From JBMDXB01 sp048594885 (GTDB lineage Bacteria; Acidobacteriota; Vicinamibacteria; Vicinamibacterales; 2-12-FULL-66-21), in assembly GCA_048594885.1 (NCBI GenBank), contig JBMDXB010000079.1:54462-118461 (forward strand): DNA of 64,000 nt, read 5' to 3'. The position numbers and the translations under genes are program-made. The notes under the pieces are model-generated. The model made no database searches. It was not told the DNA's origin and saw nothing but the letters and a program-made list of their open reading frames with translations. Shown here one piece after another: positions 1-8,690 of this stretch; position 1 is the stretch's first letter, and each line of letters opens with the position of its first letter.

Positions 1-131
1 CTACCAGTAAGAGTAATACAGATAGGCGCGGCCGGGAACGTCGGTTCCGTCGACCCCTTTGCGTCCTGGCACAGCGCGACGCGACCGCGCAGTTTCTGCA
101 GACCGTCATACGTGTGCGGATCGCAGTTTTC
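1..131 (-). pseudogene. possible degenerate gene end at the left window edge
   Basis: Read on the minus strand, bases 131-60 give a protein-like stretch (HTYDGLQKLRGRVALCQDAKG). A one-base frame change at the CCCCTTT run (54-60) then joins a second protein-like stretch that ends GRAYLYYSYW and a TAG at 3-1. No start codon lies in the first frame after the TGA at 134-132. This looks like the frameshifted tail of a broken gene, or chance. No family is recognised. Confidence 0.18.
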
Positions 132-212
132 TCATCGGCCAGCCGGCCCTGGCCTGCAACTGGGGCGAATCGTCCCGACTCGTTGCGGCACTGCATTCGC
201 AATTCGGAGCAG

Positions 213-218
213 TAGAAT
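213..218 (+). promoter_or_regulatory. candidate -10 hexamer (TAGAAT) for the Uma2 gene
   Basis: TAGAAT stands six bases before an ATG at 225. A start of transcription seven bases downstream would fall at about 225. This gives either a leaderless message read from 225, or an 18-nt leader carrying GGAGG (231-235) for the ATG at 243. No convincing -35 box was seen, so the call rests on spacing only. Confidence 0.35.
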
Positions 219-242
219 GAGCGCATGCCTGGAGGCGAGGAG

Positions 243-803
243 ATGAGACCGGGCCAGCGCGTGAAGCTCACGTACGAGGACTTCCTGCACTTCCCCGACG
301 ACGGGAAGCGGCACGAGCTGATCGACGGAGAGCACTACGTGACGCCGTCTCCGAACACCAGGCACCAGGCGATTTCAGGCAACCTTTACTTCATCATCCG
401 GTCGTGGCTGGAGCAGCATCCCGTCGGCCGCGTGTTCTACGCTCCCTTCGACATCGTGTTCACGAATTTCGACGTCGTCGAGCCCGATCTGCTCTACATG
501 TCGAACGAGCGGGCCGCCGAGATCCTCACCGCGAAGCACGTGACGGGGGCGCCGGAAATCGTCGTGGAGATCGCGTCACCGGGCACGCGCAAGCGCGACG
601 AGACGATCAAGCGGCGGCTCTACCAGCGATCTGGCGTGTCCGAGTACTGGGTGGTCGATCCGGACATCGACGTCGTGCGAGTGTATCGGGCCGAGCAGGG
701 GATGTTCGGCCGGCCCACTGAGCTGTCGGCCGAGGCCGGCGACGTGCTGATCACGCCGCATCTGAGCGGACTCGAGATCCCGGTATCGCGCATCTTCGCG
801 TAG
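243..803 (+). CDS. Uma2 family protein (PD-(D/E)XK nuclease fold)
   Basis: The 186-residue product matches the Uma2 (DUF820) family, a PD-(D/E)XK nuclease-fold group that is abundant in cyanobacteria and acidobacteria and whose biological role is poorly known. The N-terminus has the family motif LTYEDFLHFPDDGKRHELIDGE, split here as YEDF and HELIDG. The catalytic strand region follows: an Asp in VVEPDLLYM, then VVEIASPGT, a Lys in KRDETIK, and GVSEYWVVDP. I chose the ATG at 243 because GGAGG lies seven bases upstream. An in-frame ATG at 225 would add six residues and could be used if the message is leaderless. The gene stands alone, with the minus-strand cytochrome gene ending 154 bases downstream. 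No partner toxin or methylase is seen. Confidence 0.9.
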   Translation: MRPGQRVKLTYEDFLHFPDDGKRHELIDGEHYVTPSPNTRHQAISGNLYFIIRSWLEQHPVGRVFYAPFDIVFTNFDVVEPDLLYMSNERAAEILTAKHVTGAPEIVVEIASPGTRKRDETIKRRLYQRSGVSEYWVVDPDIDVVRVYRAEQGMFGRPTELSAEAGDVLITPHLSGLEIPVSRIFA

Positions 804-957
804 ACGGACGACGTCCATTTCACTTCACATCCGCGCGCGTCAATTCGCTCGTACGGTCGTGTAGCCGACAATTCGCAGTGAGGTCTGCGAAGTTTCAAGG
901 CTGCCTCCCTTCCACGCCCTCAAAGGCGCCGCGCGGGTGTGCAGCGGCTCAACGGCG

Positions 958-1704
958 TCAGCCGCCCTGGCCGTCTTTTCTGTGACACTCCGTGCACTTC
1001 ACTGGCGCCTTCTTCCCCTTGGCGTTCTCCGATTTGTGGCAGTCGATGCATGTGCCCGACTGCGCCGTCGGATTGTGGAACGCGGCCTGGTACTTCGTCT
1101 TCATCGGCGGCGTCGCCGCCTTGGTGTGGCAGTCTGAGCACGCCTGCTGCGGCGCGGTGGCCGGCTTCTGCGGTCTCGACGGGTGGTGACAGGCCGCACA
1201 GCGGTTCGCAGCGCGCTCGGCATGCAGCGCGTGCTGCAGTCGCACGGCGCCAAGCGGAGAGCGCCTCAGGAACACCAACTCCCTCGCTGCCGGCTGCTTC
1301 GGTTCCGCCTGAGGGCGCTGTGGACGATCGGTTTCAACAGGCGCCGGCTTCGTTTCAGCCGGCGCCGACGGCTTCTCGGGAATGGGCTGTGCCGGTGCCG
1401 GCGGCGGCGGTTCGGAAGGCGGCGTCGAACGCGAGGGAGCCTGCTTCGGCCCGGGTTGCGGCGTTGCTCGGTCGGGTGAGGGCGCCGGCTGCTCGGGCAC
1501 GGTACGCGCCGGCGGCTGTTCCGCCGGCGCGGGCTTCGGTTCCGCAGTGGGGGCGGGAGCCGGGGACGGCGCCGCTTGTTCCGCGGGCCGTGATGGCGGC
1601 GGTTGTTCCTCCGACTTCTTCGCTGTGCAGCCGGTGACGCCAGCAGACATCGCGAACAACCACACGATCGTTCCCGTCGCCAGAGCCTTGGTTCCGGATC
1701 TCAT
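958..1704 (-). CDS. four-heme c-type cytochrome lipoprotein (cytochrome c3/c7-like)
   Basis: The 248-residue protein begins with a lipoprotein signal (MRSGTKALATG..., lipobox VTGC near residue 26), so it is probably anchored by lipid outside the inner membrane. A long Pro/Ala/Glu-rich linker fills residues 35-145. The C-terminal 100 residues hold four CxxCH heme sites at about 169, 189, 219 and 237. They are preceded by the cytochrome c3-type pattern VRLQHALHAERAANRCAACH, here split as LQHALHAE and CAACH, which offers extra His ligands. The likely role is periplasmic electron transfer. The start is the ATG at 1704, with GGAGG about eight bases upstream; an ATG at 1722 is less likely. It follows the kinase-TPR gene by 38 bases on the same strand and is probably co-transcribed with it and the ECF sigma gene, an unusual association. 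Confidence 0.85.
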   Translation of the reverse strand: MRSGTKALATGTIVWLFAMSAGVTGCTAKKSEEQPPPSRPAEQAAPSPAPAPTAEPKPAPAEQPPARTVPEQPAPSPDRATPQPGPKQAPSRSTPPSEPPPPAPAQPIPEKPSAPAETKPAPVETDRPQRPQAEPKQPAARELVFLRRSPLGAVRLQHALHAERAANRCAACHHPSRPQKPATAPQQACSDCHTKAATPPMKTKYQAAFHNPTAQSGTCIDCHKSENAKGKKAPVKCTECHRKDGQGG

Positions 1705-1742
1705 GGAATGCAACTCCTCCATAAGCGCACTCGACGATGCCG

Positions 1743-4280
1743 CTACCGGACGAGACCGACGCGCCGCAGCAGATCCTGATACCGCGGGTCCGATCGTGCC
1801 AGCGCGAGCGCGGACTCGACGCCCAGATACACCATCCCGTTGGACCGCTCGGCATACGCGCGCTCGAGCCACGCGAAGCCGCCATCGACATCCCCCAGCC
1901 GCAAGTGCGCCTGCGCCATCGAGTACGGAGACACGTACTGCGTGCGTGCGAGGCGCGCGACGTCGGCGACGAGTCGCTCGGCCTCGCGGCGGCGGCCCGC
2001 CTGCGCGTAAACGCTCGCGAGCCCAATCAGGCTGGCAGGACTGCGGCCGGTGAGGCGCGCCACGGTCTCGGCATGGGCAACGGCCGCGTCGAACTGGCCC
2101 ACTTCCGCATACGCCGACGCCAGCCGCTGATTCGCCTGCACGTAGCCGGCGTCGAGCGCCAGCGCGTCGCGGTACGCGGCGATCGCCTCGTCGTACCGGC
2201 GCGCGTACGACAGCGTCCACCCCACGTTCGTGATGACCACGAGCGACAGCGGATCGAGCTGCCGGGCGCGCTTGACGTGCGCGATCGCCTCGTCCAGCCG
2301 GCCCCTGGACGCGAGGTAGTTCGCGTACCACACGTACGTCAGCGGGTTGTTCGCGTCCAGCTCCAGCGCGCGCAGGAACGACCGCTCCGCCGCCTCCCAC
2401 TGCCAGTCGTAGTGCCGCGCATAGCCGAGCGCCGCGTGCGCCTCGGCGAGCATCGGGTCGATCTGCAGCGCCGCGATCGCCGCCGCCATCGCCTGCGGCC
2501 GCATCGCCGCCGGCGATCCGCTGCCGACCATCACGGTCCCGAGCTGGTTGTAGCAGTCGGCCAAGCCGACATGCGCCGGCGCGTACGTCGGGTCCGCCGC
2601 GACGGCGGCCCGGAAGTGCTCGACGGCAACCGCGAGCGACGCCTGCGTCCGCCTGTTCCAGTGGAACCGCCCCTTGAGATACGACTCGTGGACGTGCGGA
2701 TCGACGGCGCGCACGCGTGCGAGGCGTGCGTCCTCCTGCGGCGTCAGCGGCACGGCGATGCGGTCGGCCGCCACGCGGACGATGTCGCGCTGGAGCGCGA
2801 GAATTTCGCGCGCCGGCCGTTCGAACCGCTCGGTCCACAGCCGGTCGCCGCCGCCGCGCACGAGCGTCGCCGCGATCCGCACGCGATCGCTCTCGCGCAT
2901 CACGGTTCCGTAGAGTACGGCGTCGACCTGCAGCTCCCTCGCCAGCTCGCGCAGCGGCTTGCCCGTCGCCCGGTACCGCATCGCCGTCGTCTGCGGCGTC
3001 ACCCGCAGCCGCGCGATCCGTCCCAGCTCGCGGATGAGCGACTCGGTGACGCCGTCGGCGAAATAGTCTTGCGCGGGATCGCCGGAGATGTTCTCGAGCG
3101 GCAGCACAGCGAGGGCCTGAATGGTGGGCGCCCGCGGCGCCGCCGCGCGCGTCCACCGCCAGGCGGCGATGCCGATGACAGTCAGCAGCATCAGCGCGAT
3201 CGCGGCAGCAATCGCGACCCGCCGGCGCGATACCGGCGCTCGTGGGGCTGATGCAAGCGCCTCGAGCTGCGCGCGGATCTCCGCTGCTGTACGCGGCCGC
3301 CGCGCGGAATCCTGCGACAGGCAGCGCATCACGCAGGAGGCCAGCGCCGCCGGAACGGACGACGGCAGCGGCGTGGGCTCGCCGTCGAGAATCGCCCGGC
3401 CGATCTCGAACGCCGTGTTGCCGGCAAACGGCAGCCGCCCGGTCAGCATCTCATAGAGCAGCACGCCGAACGCCCAGAGGTCGCTCGACGCATCCGCGGG
3501 CTCGCCACGCAGGACCTCCGGCGCCATGTACGGCAGCGTGCCGCCGGCCGCGGTCATCGGGCCGGCCAGGGTGGACGTGACGGACGAACCGGGCGCGGCG
3601 CCGTCGAGATGCCGCGCCAGACCGAAGTCGAGCAGCTTCACCTGTCCGCTCGGCCTGACGATCGCGTTCGCGCTCTTGAGATCGCGATGGATGACGCCCT
3701 GCTCGTGCGCGTGCGCGAGCGCGTCGAGAATCTGCACAGCGTAGGCAATCGCCGCCGGCGCCGGCAGCCCGCTTTCAGGGATGGCCTCCGACAGCGGCCG
3801 CCCGTCCACCAGCTCCATGACGATGTAGGGACGGCCTTCGGCGTCGCCGACGTGGTGGATGGTGCAGATGTTCGGGTGGTTGAGATGCGACGCGTGGCGC
3901 GCTTCGCGCCGCAGCCGCTCGTAGGCGCCCGACTCGTCGCGCCCGACCATTTTGATGGCGACGGCGCGCGACAGCTCGGCATCGTGCGCGCGGTAGACCT
4001 CGCCCATGCCGCCGGCGCCAATCACCGCGTCGAGCCGGTACTGCCCGAGCCACGCGCCAGTCCATCGGCCCGGCGGGGGCTCCGACTCGCCGTGAAGATC
4101 GGCGAGCGGCCGCTCGATGAAGCTCCCGGCGGCGAGATGCGCGGCGACGAGCCGCTCCACTTCCGCGCGCATCTCTTGAGTGCCGCCGCACTGCCCGATC
4201 CAGGCCGCGCGCTCGCCCGCGGGACGATCGAGCGCCGCCAGGAACAGGCGCTTCACGTCGTCCCACTCCTGCGGCGTCAC
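1743..4280 (-). CDS. ECF-linked Ser/Thr kinase with CadC/FlgO-like and TPR domains
   Basis: This 845-residue membrane kinase begins with a helical module of about 70 residues (EWDDVKRLFLAAL... VERLVAAHLAAGSF). The kinase domain spans about 80-345: glycine loop GAGGMGEVY, Lys110 in VAIK, HRDLKSAN at 198 and DFG at 218. One membrane segment lies at 354-376. The outside part starts LAVLPLENISGDPAQDYFADG, split as VLPLENIS and YFADGVTESL, a TolB/FlgO-like N-domain common in such kinases, and is followed by TPRs to the end. The GTG start at 4280 overlaps the sigma factor stop by four bases (GTGA) and has GGGAGG upstream, so translation is coupled. By analogy with ECF43-type pairs, the kinase should phosphorylate the sigma factor. 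All key catalytic residues are present. Confidence 0.92.
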   Translation of the reverse strand: MTPQEWDDVKRLFLAALDRPAGERAAWIGQCGGTQEMRAEVERLVAAHLAAGSFIERPLADLHGESEPPPGRWTGAWLGQYRLDAVIGAGGMGEVYRAHDAELSRAVAIKMVGRDESGAYERLRREARHASHLNHPNICTIHHVGDAEGRPYIVMELVDGRPLSEAIPESGLPAPAAIAYAVQILDALAHAHEQGVIHRDLKSANAIVRPSGQVKLLDFGLARHLDGAAPGSSVTSTLAGPMTAAGGTLPYMAPEVLRGEPADASSDLWAFGVLLYEMLTGRLPFAGNTAFEIGRAILDGEPTPLPSSVPAALASCVMRCLSQDSARRPRTAAEIRAQLEALASAPRAPVSRRRVAIAAAIALMLLTVIGIAAWRWTRAAAPRAPTIQALAVLPLENISGDPAQDYFADGVTESLIRELGRIARLRVTPQTTAMRYRATGKPLRELARELQVDAVLYGTVMRESDRVRIAATLVRGGGDRLWTERFERPAREILALQRDIVRVAADRIAVPLTPQEDARLARVRAVDPHVHESYLKGRFHWNRRTQASLAVAVEHFRAAVAADPTYAPAHVGLADCYNQLGTVMVGSGSPAAMRPQAMAAAIAALQIDPMLAEAHAALGYARHYDWQWEAAERSFLRALELDANNPLTYVWYANYLASRGRLDEAIAHVKRARQLDPLSLVVITNVGWTLSYARRYDEAIAAYRDALALDAGYVQANQRLASAYAEVGQFDAAVAHAETVARLTGRSPASLIGLASVYAQAGRRREAERLVADVARLARTQYVSPYSMAQAHLRLGDVDGGFAWLERAYAERSNGMVYLGVESALALARSDPRYQDLLRRVGLVR

Positions 4281-4846
4281 GCCTCGCCTCCCTGCAGCCG
4301 TGAGTACAGCCAGGCGCGCGCGATCGTCCACTCGCGGCTGACGGTGGCGGGCGAGAGGCCGAGGACTTCCGCCGTCTCGTCGATCGTCAGCCCGGCAAAG
4401 TACCGCAGCTCGACGAGCTCGCTCTGGCGCGGATCGGTGGCGGCGAGCTGACGCAGCGCCTGATCCAAGGCGAGGAGATCGACAGGCGAGAGCGCGGGGG
4501 CACCGGCGTCGGCGACCGGCACGATGGTGTCTCCGCCACCACGCCGTGCGCTCGCGCGGGCTCGCGCCTGATCGATCAGCAGACAGCGCATCACACGCGC
4601 GGCGATGCCGAAGAAGTGCGCGCGGCTCTCGCACCGCACGCCGTCCTGCTGCACCAGCTTGAGATAGGCGTCGTGCACGAGCGCGGTGGTCTGGACGGTG
4701 CGTCGCCCGTGCTCGCGGCGCAGGTGCTGCGCGGCAAGCCGGCGTAACTCGTCGTAGACGAGCGGGACGAGACGATCGAACGCGTCACGGCTGCCGGCAC
4801 TCCACTCCTCCAGCAGTCGCGTGACTGGCGAGGGAGTGTGCGCCAT
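4277..4846 (-). CDS. ECF sigma factor, kinase-linked type
   Basis: The 189-residue sigma-70 family protein has region 2 (VPLVYDELRRLAAQHL... TTALVHDAYLKLV... HFFGIAARVMRCLLID) and region 4 with the helix-turn-helix LTIDETAEVLGLSPATVSREWTIARAW, split as DETAEVLGL and TVSREW. It fits the acidobacterial/planctomycete ECF group that is usually encoded beside Ser/Thr kinases. No anti-sigma gene is adjacent; the overlapping downstream kinase takes that place. In the Vibrio EcfP-PknT pair such sigma factors are activated by Thr phosphorylation; Thr53 or Thr54 in TTALVHDAY would be my candidate site (inference). I chose the ATG at 4846, which gives the standard N-terminus MAHTPSPVTRLLEEW; the ribosome site is weak. 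Confidence 0.9.
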   Translation of the reverse strand: MAHTPSPVTRLLEEWSAGSRDAFDRLVPLVYDELRRLAAQHLRREHGRRTVQTTALVHDAYLKLVQQDGVRCESRAHFFGIAARVMRCLLIDQARARASARRGGGDTIVPVADAGAPALSPVDLLALDQALRQLAATDPRQSELVELRYFAGLTIDETAEVLGLSPATVSREWTIARAWLYSRLQGGEA

Positions 4847-5006
4847 GCGCGGCAGGTGAATGGTACGCGCGCCCGCGCGTGGCTGCAACGAAATGTGATG
4901 AGGGAATCGATCGCGATCTTCCGCATGTACGCATGCGGAGGCTGTGACGGCGCAACGCGCGCGCTTACAGTTCGGTGATCTCCAGCTCAACCATGGAGGG
5001 ACGAAT

Positions 5007-5954
5007 ATGAAACGGCTCTACATCGTGTGCACGCTGCTGCTCACGCTCGCGACACCGCCGCTCTCGGCCGGCGGCGATCAGGGGCAGGTACTCAAAGTGC
5101 CGGACGATTTCGCAACGATACAGGCTGCGGTGAGCGCGGCAGGTCCCGGCGACACTGTCTTCGTGGCTGCTGGTACCTATTGCGGCAGCGTCCACATCAA
5201 CAGCACGAAGACGGGGCTTCGCCTCCGCGCGGCACCGGCAGTTGGCGAGGAGGGCACGATTCTGAGCGCCTGCGGCGGCGGCGGATACGGCATCCACGTG
5301 ATGGGCGCCGACGGCGTCGAGATCTCGGGCTTCACGATCGAGGGCTTCGAGAGCGGCATCGTCCTGCAGACCGTAAAGGGCGCGCGTCTTCACATGAACG
5401 AGGTGCGCGGGAATGTCACGACTGCGACCTCGACGACACCATTCTGGGCGCGCGCGCAGGGAATCATCCTCAACGCCTCGAGCTTTACCGAAGTCGCGCA
5501 GAACTGGAGCCACGACAACGGGCACCTCGGCATCGGCCTCTTCAACGGCAGCCACGACAACGTGGTCAGGGGAAACCGGCTGACCGGCAACCAGACGCAG
5601 CAAGGCGCGACGGGCGTGTATGCCAGTTTCTTCTGCTCGCTGATGGTGTGGGGCGCCGTGCCGAGCACCGGCAACCGGATCTCCGAGAACGAGATCAGCG
5701 GCTCGCTCGGCTATGGCCTGATGATCAGCCCGGGGCAGACTGAGAACATCGTCGCGCAGAACCGCGTGTCCGGCCATCCGCTCCCCGGCATCGTCGCGAT
5801 GAGCGGCGCATGGGGCAACCTGATTCAGCAGAACGACGCGCGCGGCAACGGCACGGAGGAGGGCGCCGATCTCTGGGACTGGAACTCGACGACGGTGAAT
5901 CTGTGGCAGCGCAATCTGGGGACATGCGCGGCGGGAAACGCGGCCTGTCAGTGA
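5007..5954 (+). CDS. secreted right-handed beta-helix (NosD/PbH1-type) protein
   Basis: The 315-residue product has a clear signal peptide (MKRLYIVCTLLLTLATPPLSAGG). A NosD-like start follows: VPDDFATIQAAVSAAGPGDTV, seen as DFATIQAAV and PGDTVFVAAGTY, the usual first coil of periplasmic copper-binding/parallel beta-helix proteins. Repeated short turns with G-N and D-N pairs (GIHVMGADGVEI, NVVRGNRLTGN, NRISENEISGS, NIVAQNRVSG) are PbH1 coils. Such folds bind or cleave polysaccharides, but no lyase catalytic set is evident. Two or three Cys pairs may form disulfides. The ATG at 5007 has GGAGGG 6 bases upstream. It is a single-gene unit, tail to tail with a kinase gene only 3 bases away. Confidence 0.85.
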   Translation: MKRLYIVCTLLLTLATPPLSAGGDQGQVLKVPDDFATIQAAVSAAGPGDTVFVAAGTYCGSVHINSTKTGLRLRAAPAVGEEGTILSACGGGGYGIHVMGADGVEISGFTIEGFESGIVLQTVKGARLHMNEVRGNVTTATSTTPFWARAQGIILNASSFTEVAQNWSHDNGHLGIGLFNGSHDNVVRGNRLTGNQTQQGATGVYASFFCSLMVWGAVPSTGNRISENEISGSLGYGLMISPGQTENIVAQNRVSGHPLPGIVAMSGAWGNLIQQNDARGNGTEEGADLWDWNSTTVNLWQRNLGTCAAGNAACQ

Positions 5955-5957
5955 GCC

Positions 5958-8606
5958 TCAGCGGACCTTCTGCCTCACCTCGCCGAGCCAGTTGAGGATG
6001 ACGGACACGGCGGTAACGGGGCGCGTCCCGCTCTCCTGCAGCAGCAGGACGCGTCCGTCCTTCGCCACGTCGAACGAGAAGCCGGGAACGTTGACGAACG
6101 ATCCCTCGAAGATCTCGCGCGGCGGCTGGATGACGACGTCCGGATCGGCGTCGAACGCGGCCAGCATCAGCTTGCGGCCGTTCCGGTAGAGGATGCCGCG
6201 GCCGTCCGGCGTCCACACCGGCTCCTCGCCGCCGGCACTCGACACCTGCCACACGCGTCCGGAGCCGGAAGAGCGGCGGACGTAGATCTCGTAACGGCCC
6301 GACGCGGCCGAGATGAATGCGACCCACTGTCCGTCGGGCGAGAAGCGCGCGCCCCATTTCCCGAACTCGGAGGTGACGAACGGCTTCGGCTTGCGATCGC
6401 CGGCCATCGCCACCATGTGGAGATCTGCGCCGCAGCTGACCGCGAGCGTGCCGCCGTCCGGCGAGAACGACCAGGGCGCGCAGTCCTCAGCCACGATCTG
6501 CTCCTCGGGCCCGCTGCCATCCACCGGCTTCCAGGCGATCGTCGATACTCCGTCCCTGATCTTCATGTACGCGACGCGCGATCCGTCGTGCGACCACAAA
6601 GGCAGATCGTTGCCGCCATCGTGCGTCAGGCGAGAGAACGCTCCTCGCTCGACGTCGAGGATCCACACATCGTCGGTGTGGCCGGCAATGACGATGGCGA
6701 TGCGCTTGCCGTCGGGCGAGATGCGGAACGTTCCGTACCCCTGCTGCGGCGCGCCGAGCGGCGTCACCTTCCCGTCAGCGCCCAGCCACGCGGGGGTGCC
6801 CAGCCAGGCGAGCGGACCTGAGATGTAGGCGAGCGTGCCATCGCGGCTGATGGTCACCTGGCCGATGCCGTCGATTTCGCTGCGCACGCGGTCGAGCACC
6901 GCCGTGGGTGCTCCCTCGACGGTAAGGGTCCTGAGATCGAACCGCTGCACGTGCAGCGAGCCGCCACGGAGGAAACAGATGTACTCGCCCACGTGCTGCG
7001 GATGCGTGCCGCCGCGGATGAGCGGCCGCCGCGTCTTGCCATCGATGGACACCACTTCGATCGTCGAACCGTCCGGGTTCAACGAGCTGACCGACTGGAC
7101 GAGGACGGCGTCGGCGCCCGACACCGCTCCGATCGCGACGTACTGTGGCTTCGATGCCTGCAGGATCGGCTCCGCGGCGCCGCCCTCGGGACGGACGCGC
7201 ATGAGTCGCGCGCCCTCGAAGTCGGCGAACACGATCCACCCGCTCTCGGTCCACGCCGCCCCGGGCCCGTGACGAACCTCTGCGAGCGAGACCGCGTCGC
7301 CCCCCGCAAGCGAGACGCGCTTGAGCGCGTGCTCCGTCAGAAAGCCGACGCTGCGGCCGTCGGGCGAGAAGAACGGCGCGAAGGCGCCGTCGGTGCCGGC
7401 AATCGGCGTCCCCGAGAAGCTGTCGAGGCTGCGGACGACCAGTTGCGGCGTGCCGCCGCGATTCGCGACGTACACGATTTTCGAGCCGTCCGGCGACAGC
7501 GCGATCGCCGTGCGGCCTATAACGAGCGGAACCAGGTCCGCGAGCGCGACGGCCTCCGTGTCCGGAAGCAGCATCGTCAAGCGGCGCACCGGCTCGCGCG
7601 ACGGCGCGGCAGGAGATGTCGTAAACGCGAGCGCGACCGCCGCTGCGGCCGCGAGCGTTGCGATTGCCCACGGCAGCGCGCGGCGCAGGGTCCCGCGCCG
7701 CTGCAGCGTGGCGGCGGGGTGGACCGGGCCGCTCTCAATCGTGGAGAGCGCCTGCAGCGCAAACGCGAGATCGCGAGCGGACTGGAAACGATCGCCCGGG
7801 CGCTTCTCGAGGCAGTGAGCGATGATGCGGGTGAAGGGCGGCGACGCCGCCGCGTCAGCTATCGGCGTGATGACCGGCTCGTCGCGCAGAATCGCCGACA
7901 TCGTCTCGGCCGCCGTCTCGCGCGCGAAAGCGCGGCGGCCCGTGACCATCTCGTAGAGGATCGCGCCGAAGGCGAAGATGTCGCTGCGATGGTCCGCCGC
8001 CTCGCCGCGTACCTGTTCGGGCGACATGTAGCCCACGGTGCCCATCACCAGACCTGGCGCCGTGTAGCCGGTCGCGGTGGGCGGCACCGTCGCCGCGCCG
8101 CCGCCAGCCGGCTCGGAAAGCTTGGCGAGGCCGAAATCCAGGATCTTCACGACGCCGTCGCGCGTCACAAAGATGTTCTCGGGCTTCAGATCGCGATGCA
8201 CGACGCCGCGCTCGTGCGCCGCTGCGAGGCCACGCGCGAGCTGCGTCGCGAGATCCACCGCGCGCGATGCCGGGATCGGCCCGGCATCGAGCCGCTCGCG
8301 CAGCGTTTCTCCGTCGAGCAGCTCGGACACGATGTAGGGGACGGCCTGCGACGTTCCGTCGTCCACCGTTCCCACGTCATGGACCGCGAGGATGTTCGGG
8401 TGCGTCAGCGACGCCGCGGCTCGTGCCTCCAGCTCGAAGCGCCGGAGGCGATCGACGTCGGAGGCAAAGGCGGACGGCAGGAGCTTGATCGCAACCGTCC
8501 GGTTGAGCCGCGTGTCCTGCGCGCTGTACACCTCGCCCATGCCGCCAGTGCCGATGAGGCCGACGATCTGGTAAGGGCCGAGACGCGCGCCCGCGCGGAG
8601 AGACAT
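5958..8606 (-). CDS. Ser/Thr protein kinase with C-terminal TolB/PD40 beta-propeller
   Basis: The 882-residue kinase starts directly at the catalytic domain (PYQIVGLIGTGGMGEVY, seen as IGTGGMGEVY). It has Lys41 in VAIK, HRDLKPENIF, DFGLAKL and the activation segment GTVGYMSPEQVRGE. One membrane helix near 310-330 (WAIATLAAAAAVALAF) separates it from an outside region of WD40-like PD40 blades, with repeated signatures LSPDGSKIVYV, FSPDGRSVGFL, ISPDGKRIAIV and WTPDGRGILYR. The propeller probably senses a ligand or protein. Unlike the two kinases that overlap sigma genes in this window, it lacks the extra N-terminal module and has no sigma neighbour. The ATG at 8606 is 84 bases from the divergent kinase start at 8691. 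A weak -10 (TACGAT) stands nine bases before the ATG. Confidence 0.93.
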   Translation of the reverse strand: MSLRAGARLGPYQIVGLIGTGGMGEVYSAQDTRLNRTVAIKLLPSAFASDVDRLRRFELEARAAASLTHPNILAVHDVGTVDDGTSQAVPYIVSELLDGETLRERLDAGPIPASRAVDLATQLARGLAAAHERGVVHRDLKPENIFVTRDGVVKILDFGLAKLSEPAGGGAATVPPTATGYTAPGLVMGTVGYMSPEQVRGEAADHRSDIFAFGAILYEMVTGRRAFARETAAETMSAILRDEPVITPIADAAASPPFTRIIAHCLEKRPGDRFQSARDLAFALQALSTIESGPVHPAATLQRRGTLRRALPWAIATLAAAAAVALAFTTSPAAPSREPVRRLTMLLPDTEAVALADLVPLVIGRTAIALSPDGSKIVYVANRGGTPQLVVRSLDSFSGTPIAGTDGAFAPFFSPDGRSVGFLTEHALKRVSLAGGDAVSLAEVRHGPGAAWTESGWIVFADFEGARLMRVRPEGGAAEPILQASKPQYVAIGAVSGADAVLVQSVSSLNPDGSTIEVVSIDGKTRRPLIRGGTHPQHVGEYICFLRGGSLHVQRFDLRTLTVEGAPTAVLDRVRSEIDGIGQVTISRDGTLAYISGPLAWLGTPAWLGADGKVTPLGAPQQGYGTFRISPDGKRIAIVIAGHTDDVWILDVERGAFSRLTHDGGNDLPLWSHDGSRVAYMKIRDGVSTIAWKPVDGSGPEEQIVAEDCAPWSFSPDGGTLAVSCGADLHMVAMAGDRKPKPFVTSEFGKWGARFSPDGQWVAFISAASGRYEIYVRRSSGSGRVWQVSSAGGEEPVWTPDGRGILYRNGRKLMLAAFDADPDVVIQPPREIFEGSFVNVPGFSFDVAKDGRVLLLQESGTRPVTAVSVILNWLGEVRQKVR

Positions 8607-8663
8607 GGCGCCGGGATCGTATCATCGCGTGCGCAATACCAAGGTTGAGGTTTGGACCGCTTC

Positions 8664-8669
8664 TATAAT
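8664..8669 (+). promoter_or_regulatory. candidate -10 box TATAAT
   Basis: A perfect TATAAT sits in the 84-base gap between two divergent kinase genes. Transcription from about 8676 would leave a 15-base leader before the GTG at 8691 and excludes the upstream TTG (8652) as start. The best -35-like string, TTGAGG at 8645-8650, is only 13 bases away, so the -35 is not convincing. Confidence 0.4.
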
Positions 8670-8690
8670 TACAGGTTTGGTGCGGCTGCC

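Noticed and set aside
958..3156. A 732-codon frame joining an Arg-rich region to the cytochrome
   Set aside because: The N-terminal part is a shifted reading of the kinase gene. The cytochrome lipoprotein begins at 1704 with its own signal and ribosome site.
1737..3251. A 504-codon open frame on the plus strand
   Set aside because: It mirrors the kinase-TPR gene in a high-GC region; long antisense frames are expected there.
6951..8648. A 565-codon open frame on the plus strand
   Set aside because: It is antisense to the kinase-propeller gene, which has complete motifs. The frame is Arg-rich and has no recognisable domain.
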